From: Candidatus Zipacnadia bacterium
GTDB lineage: Bacteria; Armatimonadota; Zipacnadia; Zipacnadales; Zipacnadaceae
Length of the DNA: 64,000 nt
Assembly (NCBI GenBank): GCA_029820565.1
Contig: JALGUR010000022.1
Span: 1 to 64,000 of the forward strand
Direction of reading: 5' to 3'
Shown: one piece after another, positions 58,855-64,000 of the stretch
Layout of the letters: every line of letters starts with the position of its first letter
How positions within the stretch are numbered: the stretch's first letter is position 1
Translations under genes and position numbers: made by a program
The notes under the pieces: model-generated
Databases searched by the model: none
The model's input: only the letters and a program-made list of their open reading frames with translations
What the model was told of the DNA's origin: nothing

Positions 58855-59841
58855 ATGGACACCCTGGCCGGGCGGAGTTTGATATCAATACAGGATTTTT
58901 CTAACGAGGAAATCCTCAGTCTTCTGGGCCTCGCCGAGAAGATGGCTGAAGCGCTGGGTTGGGAGAACACTGATGATCGCCAGGGCCCTGAACCGCTGGA
59001 CGCCATCTTGGCCACTCTGTTTTTTGAGCCCTCCACCCGTACCCGGATGTCCTTTGAGTCGGCGATGCTGCGTCTGGGTGGTGGCGTGATCAGCATGGCT
59101 GAGGCCAAGGCCACCTCAGCGGCCAAGGGCGAAAGCCTCGCCGATACGGCCCAGATCATCAGTGGTTACTGTGATATTATTGTAGTCCGCCACTCCGAAG
59201 CAGGCTCAGCTCAGATAGTGGCCGATAATGCCACCGTGCCGGTGATAAATGCTGGCGATGGCACCCGCGAACACCCCACCCAGGCGCTGACTGACCTGTT
59301 CTGCCTACGGCGCCATAAAGGCACTCTCAGCGGGCTGAAAGTGGGACTATGCGGGGACCTGAAGTATGGGCGAACGGTGCATTCCCTGGCCCCGGCCCTG
59401 GCCCGAATGGGCTGCGAGTTGGTGTTCATCTCACCACCGGCGCTGGCTATGCCGCCTGAGATTGTCAATGACGTCCAGCAACACAGTAGTGCGTCACCAG
59501 TTCAAAGTGAAGAATTACAAGGCGCTCTGGCCGACCTGGATATGTTGTATATGACCCGCATTCAACGAGAGCGGTTTGAGGATCCCGCCGAGTACGAGCG
59601 ATACAAGGGCGTATACGTGTTGGATAAAGCAACTATGAAGCAGGCCCCGGATGATATGCTAATAATGCACCCCTTGCCCCGGGTGGACGAGATTAGCCCC
59701 GAAATTGACGATGACCCCCGCGCCCTATACTTTGAGCAGGCCACTGGTGGCGTACCAGTGCGGATGGCCTTGATTGCCCTGTTGTTAGGGATAATCGAGC
59801 AATCCGAGACCCGGAGATCCGGGCTAACTGAACCCACTTAG
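58855..59841 (+). CDS. pyrB: Aspartate carbamoyltransferase catalytic subunit
   Basis: 328 residues with GAGGAG 9 nt before the ATG. LFFEPSTRTRMSFESAMLRLGG (carbamoyl-phosphate loop), DGTREHPTQALTDLFCL, MTRIQRERF (RxQ of ATCase) and MHPLPRVDEISPEID. Known: first committed step of pyrimidine synthesis. No pyrI regulatory chain is adjacent. It lies about 1.4 kb downstream of pyrF. Confidence 0.95.
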   Translation: MDTLAGRSLISIQDFSNEEILSLLGLAEKMAEALGWENTDDRQGPEPLDAILATLFFEPSTRTRMSFESAMLRLGGGVISMAEAKATSAAKGESLADTAQIISGYCDIIVVRHSEAGSAQIVADNATVPVINAGDGTREHPTQALTDLFCLRRHKGTLSGLKVGLCGDLKYGRTVHSLAPALARMGCELVFISPPALAMPPEIVNDVQQHSSASPVQSEELQGALADLDMLYMTRIQRERFEDPAEYERYKGVYVLDKATMKQAPDDMLIMHPLPRVDEISPEIDDDPRALYFEQATGGVPVRMALIALLLGIIEQSETRRSGLTEPT

Positions 59842-59887
59842 GGTTTTATCAGAGTGGTTAGCATCTCCGGGCCTTCACTTGCTACAT

Positions 59888-60676
59888 CTACGTATTCGCA
59901 AACTTCTCGGGCAGGGCGCTCTTGACTCCCTGCACCATTCCCACCGCCGCTTCCCAGTAGGTATCGATATCCTGGCTCAGCGGTATGAAAGTGGAGCCCA
60001 TCCTGATCTGCTCTATGGCCGCCTCCACGCTCATCACATGGCGCCCGTAGGGAATGTTGGCGTGGCGACATGCTTCAAATACTCGCCCGATGGCCGCCGT
60101 CACCTCGGGGTGATCGCTGTTTCCCCGGTGCCCTATGGAGGCCGCCAGATCATCGGGGCCAATCAGCACCGCCTCAATGCCCTCAATCTCCAGTATCTGC
60201 TCAATGTTTTCTACGGCCTTGCCCCGCTCGATCTGGGCAATAACCATAATCATGTCGTTGGCTCCGGCCGTGTACTCGTCGAATTCCATATCCCAGCGAT
60301 TGGCCCGCGCTGAGCAGATACCCCGCACTCCCTCAGGACCAAAGCGTGTAGCCGCCACTGCTTCCCTAAACTGCTCGGGCCTCTCCAGCATCGGTATCAC
60401 CACACCCTTCACCCCCGTGTCCAGAGTTCTTTTCATGATGCCCCGGTCAGGTGTGGCCACGCGCGCCAACGGTACGGTGCCCGTGCCGGCGCAGTCTATC
60501 CCCTGGCAGATGTGCACCAGGTCATCGTACGAAATCGTGGAGTGTTCACAGTCCGCCACGATCCAGTCATACCCCACCGAAGCCATCAGCTCCGCCAGAG
60601 AACTGTTGTTCAGCGTCAACCAGCCTCCGATAGTGGGCATGCCCGCCTTCAGCTTTTCGCGAAGGGGATTAATCAT
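59888..60676 (-). CDS. HpcH/HpaI aldolase-family protein
   Basis: 262 residues. PTIGGWLTLNNSSLAELMASVGYDW, VADCEHSTIS (catalytic His-like), PLARVATPDRGIMKRTLDTG, GVVIPMLERPEQFREAV, MVIAQIERGKAVENIEQI (metal Glu) and VLIGPDDLAASIGHRG (metal Asp). Known: class II pyruvate aldolases cleaving 2-keto-hydroxyacids. It fits sugar-acid catabolism. Convergent with pyrB. The 260-bp gap downstream (60677-60936) shows no gene. Confidence 0.92.
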   Translation of the reverse strand: MINPLREKLKAGMPTIGGWLTLNNSSLAELMASVGYDWIVADCEHSTISYDDLVHICQGIDCAGTGTVPLARVATPDRGIMKRTLDTGVKGVVIPMLERPEQFREAVAATRFGPEGVRGICSARANRWDMEFDEYTAGANDMIMVIAQIERGKAVENIEQILEIEGIEAVLIGPDDLAASIGHRGNSDHPEVTAAIGRVFEACRHANIPYGRHVMSVEAAIEQIRMGSTFIPLSQDIDTYWEAAVGMVQGVKSALPEKFANT

Positions 60677-60936
60677 AGTCCCTACCTCCTGTTTGGTCGT
60701 GAGTGTGTGGTCATGCTATTGGTTCTCCGAACCCCGTCCGATGGCCTTCAACCTCGCTTTGTCATTCAATACTATTGCCCAACCTACCTCTCACAATTGC
60801 GAGGCCGTTGCGAAAGCCACCTGTCATTGTTGCAGGGCGGGCTTGATGTCAACACAGTGGTGTGCCAGAATCATCGGTAGTAGTTGGACGATTGTTCTGT
60901 GGCAAGAGTGATGTGACTAATGCAAGGTAAGCCTGT

Positions 60937-62265
60937 TCAGGAAATGCTGATGCGGATCAGTTCGTAGTGTTGGTTGATAACATCCAACTGCGCGGTTAGA
61001 GTTTTAATGTCCTGCTGGATCTGAGAGGCCGAGCGCTGGTTCATCAAGTCGCATACTATCGCTAATCCTCTTGTAGACTGAGGGATGTCCTTGTCCAGCG
61101 TGACACTAACTTGGACTGTTCGTCGGCCGGGAACCGCCGCCAGTTCATAGCCAAGTTGAATGGGCACCGAGTCGCCATTGCTGCCCTCATAAACAATTAC
61201 CGGAAGGGCCCTAACAGTCACCACCCCTGCGTTGTGAAGTGATACCGCCACCCGGGGAGGAGGCCCGGGTAGAAATCTCACCTGCTTGATGGATAGTTCA
61301 GCCTCTACGCGGTTCACCTTCAAAGCGGATAGCGGGTCAACCAGACCCCAGCCCCGCTTGAGTGACCAAGTCTGATCACCAGCAGTTGCCGTCAGGACGG
61401 TCCGCACTTGGCCGGCATCCCATTCGGGATGCTGCGAGAACAGTAGAGCAGCAATTCCCGAAATGTGGGCAATTGCCGGACAGCCGCCGCTGATCTCTTT
61501 GTAGCCATGATCGCTTGAAATACAGGAAAGTACGCCATAGGCGCGGGCACCCGGCTGCGCACTGCTGCCCCAGGCTCCGGGAGGATAGTCGCGGAAGCCG
61601 CCCGGGGCCATGATCTGAGTCACCGGGCCATAGTCCGCAAAATCAGACGCATTGCCTTGTTTGTCACAGGGCGCTACGTTGAAGACCCCGGGATACACCG
61701 AAGGATATCCCAAGCAGCATTGAGCACCGTTGCCTCCGGTAGCCGACACTATCAGTACGCCATAATCGGCGGCATGCTGACAGGCGTTGAACAGGTCATC
61801 GGCGGACGGAATGGTCCACGAACCACGAGGGGCATCTCGCCCTCGGGCAATGTCCTTCTGGTAGCCAGCGTCGCTCAGGTTTATTACGCGGGCACTTTCC
61901 TCCACCGCGATGCGGATACCACAGACCAGGTGTTGGTCATCATAAGAGTTACAGCGTATAGGCAAAATGCGACACTCTGGGGCAAGCCCGCAGATGCCCA
62001 TGCCATTATCAATCTGGGCCGCGATGATGCCGCACATCTGGGTGCCGTGGTCAGCGAATTTCGGCTCTGACCACTGGTTCCACAGGTCAATTGGCTTCAG
62101 CATAACGCGTTGGAGGTCTGGGTGTGTCAGGTGCACACCCCGCTCAATAACTGCTACGCTGACCTCTGCCCTGCCCCGCTGGATTGCCCACACTTCAGGA
62201 AATCCTAACATGTGTAGGTTCCACTGCTGCTCGAAAAGCGGGGCATTGGGCCAGAAACTCGCCAT
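60937..62265 (-). CDS. Subtilase-like (S8) protein with Glu-His-Cys in place of Asp-His-Ser
   Basis: 442 residues, no signal peptide. The three S8 blocks align clearly, but VAVIERGVHLTHPD has Glu41 where Asp is expected; FADHGTQMCGIIAA has the His (His73); and SGGCPAIAHISGIAALL has Cys262 (codon TGT) where GTSMA-type Ser is expected. Asn179 (SATGGNG) can serve the oxyanion hole. Unusually many cysteines. A C-terminal Ig-like domain (RVAVSLHNAGVVTVRALPV) follows. It may be a cysteine-using variant or an inactive binding protein. Neighbour: an anSME-like radical SAM gene 82 bp upstream. Confidence 0.82.
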   Translation of the reverse strand: MASFWPNAPLFEQQWNLHMLGFPEVWAIQRGRAEVSVAVIERGVHLTHPDLQRVMLKPIDLWNQWSEPKFADHGTQMCGIIAAQIDNGMGICGLAPECRILPIRCNSYDDQHLVCGIRIAVEESARVINLSDAGYQKDIARGRDAPRGSWTIPSADDLFNACQHAADYGVLIVSATGGNGAQCCLGYPSVYPGVFNVAPCDKQGNASDFADYGPVTQIMAPGGFRDYPPGAWGSSAQPGARAYGVLSCISSDHGYKEISGGCPAIAHISGIAALLFSQHPEWDAGQVRTVLTATAGDQTWSLKRGWGLVDPLSALKVNRVEAELSIKQVRFLPGPPPRVAVSLHNAGVVTVRALPVIVYEGSNGDSVPIQLGYELAAVPGRRTVQVSVTLDKDIPQSTRGLAIVCDLMNQRSASQIQQDIKTLTAQLDVINQHYELIRISIS

Positions 62266-62347
62266 AAGTTACCCCTTTGCGCCCTGCCGTAGAGACTATG
62301 TCCTCGGCTCTTTACCCACTTCCACACTCAGCACGACAGTCCTGCCT

Positions 62348-63550
62348 CTACAACATACAGCACTGCTTGTATTTGCGGCCGCTGCCGCAGGGGCAGGGAT
62401 CATTGCGGTCGGGCGGACCGGCTGTGATATGGAGTTGGTCAAGGGGCCGGCGTTCAACCGCTACTTGATGGGCCAGTTGCGCCATACGGCTCTTGCTATA
62501 GGCAAATAATGCCCGATAAGCGCGACAGAGATAGGTCGGTTGGGCGGGATTGTCAGCAAAGAGAGTGCGATACTTCACACAACCTCCGTGACATATATCC
62601 AGCCATCCGCATTCCTGACACTGCTGACTATACTGGCTTTTGCGGGCTGCAAATTCTTGGCGGTGGGTAGAAGATAAGATCTCGGATAAGGGCTGCTCGG
62701 TAATATTGCCCAGACGCCACTGCGGGTCACAGAAAAAGTCGCAAGCGTAAATGTCGCCGTTGTACTCGCAAACAACGTAGTCCGAACAAGAGTCTTTGAA
62801 TTTGCACGAAGGGATAGTTTCTTCGGCATAGGTGATGAGAAGTTCGTCAAATAACCGGACATACAGCGAACCAGGCTCAGCGACCCACAGGTCAAACATT
62901 TCACACTGGAAATGACCATACTGTCGGGCGGTTATGGAAAAATCAGCAATCGCCGAGCCGTCCGGGGTAGTCTCCACGCAGGGAATGAATTGCAGATAAG
63001 TCAAATCATTGTGCAGGAAGAACTCAGCCAGCGCCTGGGGATAATCTACATTAGCCTCAGTAAGCAGGACCAAGATATTGAATTCTACCTGGTATTGGCG
63101 AAGAGCCTGGATCTCCGCCATCACTTGGCGGTGCGAGCCCGAGCCGTTGGCGAATGTCCGATAACGGTTATGCATCGGAGCCGGCCCATCCAGGCTGACC
63201 CCCACCAGGAACCGATTCTCCGCCAGGAAAGCAGCCCAGTCCTCATCAATGATGATAGCGTTGGTCTGGAGACTGTTGGTAATCTGCTGGCCTGGTGCTG
63301 CCATCTTTTGCTGGAATTCTATTGCCCGCCGGTAGAAGTCCAGCCCAGCCAGAGTAGGTTCCCCGCCCTGCCAGCAGAATGAGACCGGCTCACCAAAGTC
63401 TATCGTCTGGCCTATCAACTCCTCCAGCACAGCCTGTGACATTCGGTGGCGCGCAATTTCGGGGTACAGGACAGCCTTGGGGCGATAAAAGCAATACTCG
63501 CAGGCCAGGTTACAATCGGCGGAGACTGGCTTGACCAGGATCTGAACCAT
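62348..63550 (-). CDS. anSME-type radical SAM/SPASM protein with SEC-C tail
   Basis: 400 residues. VKPVSADCNLACEYCFYRP holds the CxxxCxxC at Cys13, Cys17 and Cys20; FCWQGGEPTLAGLDFY is the SAM strand. The SPASM region has CKFKDSCSDYVVCEYNGDIYACDFFCD and CQECGWLDICHGGC for two auxiliary clusters. The tail NDPCPCGSGRKYKQCCML is a zinc-binding SEC-C motif. Known: anSME enzymes oxidise a Cys or Ser of sulfatases to formylglycine; others act on peptides. No sulfatase is present. The downstream neighbour is the Glu-His-Cys subtilase. Confidence 0.9.
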   Translation of the reverse strand: MVQILVKPVSADCNLACEYCFYRPKAVLYPEIARHRMSQAVLEELIGQTIDFGEPVSFCWQGGEPTLAGLDFYRRAIEFQQKMAAPGQQITNSLQTNAIIIDEDWAAFLAENRFLVGVSLDGPAPMHNRYRTFANGSGSHRQVMAEIQALRQYQVEFNILVLLTEANVDYPQALAEFFLHNDLTYLQFIPCVETTPDGSAIADFSITARQYGHFQCEMFDLWVAEPGSLYVRLFDELLITYAEETIPSCKFKDSCSDYVVCEYNGDIYACDFFCDPQWRLGNITEQPLSEILSSTHRQEFAARKSQYSQQCQECGWLDICHGGCVKYRTLFADNPAQPTYLCRAYRALFAYSKSRMAQLAHQVAVERRPLDQLHITAGPPDRNDPCPCGSGRKYKQCCML

Positions 63551-63554
63551 TGAG

Positions 63555-63758
63555 TTAATAGTTGGCTAACAGCCTATGTACCACCAATTTAGTCCTGATA
63601 AGGTAATAATCACTAAGACTCGGCAGTAGTCTCCACCAACTCTCGTCCCCAGCCGACGGTGGCCAGGCACAACCGATGAGCAAATAGACAATCGGTGCTT
63701 TCTTAAGTTCTTTAGCCAACTGCCCCACATGAAGCTGCTCATATTGTCTGTTGGACAT
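63555..63758 (-). pseudogene. Creatininase N-terminal fragment (67 codons)
   Basis: ATG 63758 overlaps the upstream stop (TAATG), with GGAG nearby; the longer ORF start in the track is a shadow. LHVGQLAKELKKAPIVYLLIG resembles the creatininase-family N-terminus (usually followed by an EWHGPH-type metal motif), but the following residues CAWPPSAGDESWWRLL lack it and the protein ends after 67 residues. Inferred: remnant of a creatininase-like gene. A RiPP precursor next to the radical SAM gene is an alternative but less favoured. Confidence 0.45.
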
Positions 63759-64000
63759 TACTGTTTCTCCGAGAATGCGACAATATGTTTTACCATCTGG
63801 GCACGGATATCTTGAATGGATTCTGTCTCGCTGATCAACTGATCCCGTTCCTTCAGGTCGGCCAGCCAATTCTCAGCCTGTTTTATGGCCACGGCATCCG
63901 GATTGGTCTTCTTGGCGGCTTCCAGACAGTCAAGTAGAGTAGATAAGTAGCGCAAATCATCCTTGGCCTCACGCATGGTCTCCCACTTGATAGTCGGCAC
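63758..64000 (-). CDS. C-terminal end of a glycosidase-like protein (DUF4091-type tail), 5' truncated by window
   Basis: The visible 80 residues start at the window edge. PTIKWETMREAKDDLRYLSTL resembles the helix of DUF4091-type C-terminal domains (WExMRExxDDxRYL) that close glycoside-hydrolase-like proteins. A charged helical tail follows. The stop overlaps the ATG of the creatininase-like fragment. The rest of the gene is outside the window. Confidence 0.6.
   Translation of the reverse strand: MPTIKWETMREAKDDLRYLSTLLDCLEAAKKTNPDAVAIKQAENWLADLKERDQLISETESIQDIRAQMVKHIVAFSEKQ

Noticed and set aside
63555-63758. RiPP precursor for the neighbouring radical SAM enzyme
   Set aside because: The first half looks like creatininase, there is no repeated core or clear leader/core boundary, and no RRE domain or peptidase typical of RiPP loci is present. 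Kept only as an alternative.
1-64000. tRNA, rRNA, riboswitch or dif site
   Set aside because: No tRNA arms with TTCGA-type loops, rRNA segments, known riboswitch cores or dif-like palindromes were recognised by eye. Weak or short ones could be missed.

Overview
The window looks like chromosomal DNA from an uncultured, diderm, largely anaerobic bacterium. An RND-HlyD-TolC efflux operon implies an outer membrane. Radical SAM enzymes, a corrinoid-activator-type ferredoxin ATPase, two UroD-type methyltransferases, MinD/Mrp ATPases carrying ferredoxin modules and several small ferredoxins imply anaerobic or redox-rich metabolism. The repertoire (beta-helix exported proteins, xylose-isomerase-like TIM barrels, Gfo/Idh/MocA, HpcH aldolase, DUF4091-like and GH-like proteins, many dispersed hairpin repeats) recalls Armatimonadota, Planctomycetota or Hydrogenedentota-type genomes. 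Nothing here fixes the phylum. No rRNA, tRNA, CRISPR array, prophage or transposase gene was seen.

Layout. 1-3.8 kb: two tandem exported beta-helix paralogues, the first frameshifted. 3.9-11.2 kb: corrinoid-activator-like ATPase, OsmC protein, radical SAM enzyme, DUF89 protein, an 87-bp tandem repeat array, Mrp, DUF1847, a ferredoxin and a UroD-type methyltransferase. 11.3-19.9 kb: a leftward metal/Fe-S cluster with a PadR-methyltransferase fusion, ferredoxin, FmdB, groES under CIRCE control, glutaredoxin, two MinD-ferredoxin ATPases, Gly/Met-rich DUF5320-like proteins, two NifX-like proteins, an MBL-fold protein and a TauE permease, headed by a PadR repressor gene with its own promoter and operator. 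20.1-21.2 kb: rhodanese and MauE/DoxX proteins. 21.3-25.4 kb: dnaG-rpoD. 25.7-31.9 kb: exported proteins, a sugar isomerase-like protein, rhomboid, glycosyltransferase and Trm112-like protein. 32-39 kb: tripartite efflux operon with an AbrB-like regulator, then a CBS protein. 39-51 kb: second UroD protein, TIM-barrel, Gfo/Idh, hslVU, acetoacetate-decarboxylase-like protein, toxin-antitoxin-like small genes, xerC, and an alcohol dehydrogenase/isomerase pair. 51-60 kb: beta-propeller, MFS, larA-pgeF, pyrF, GH-like protein, pyrB. 60-64 kb: HpcH aldolase, a subtilase-like protein, an anSME-like radical SAM protein, a creatininase-like fragment and the end of a GH-like protein.

The most striking feature is the housekeeping sigma factor. 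About 326 residues of bacterial Ig-like (Big_5/SbsA type) sequence sit in frame between sigma regions 1.2 and 2, and all the DNA-binding regions are preserved. Several promoters in the window match the canonical TTGACA/TATAAT form, consistent with a working RpoD. Other points of interest are a subtilase with Glu-His-Cys in place of Asp-His-Ser; a family of hairpin repeats that share a TTCY-type loop, nest inside one another and have entered the reading frames of xerC and the RND pump; and a probable AUU-initiated gene.

All assignments come from reading the sequence and the supplied ORF translations. No database search was run.
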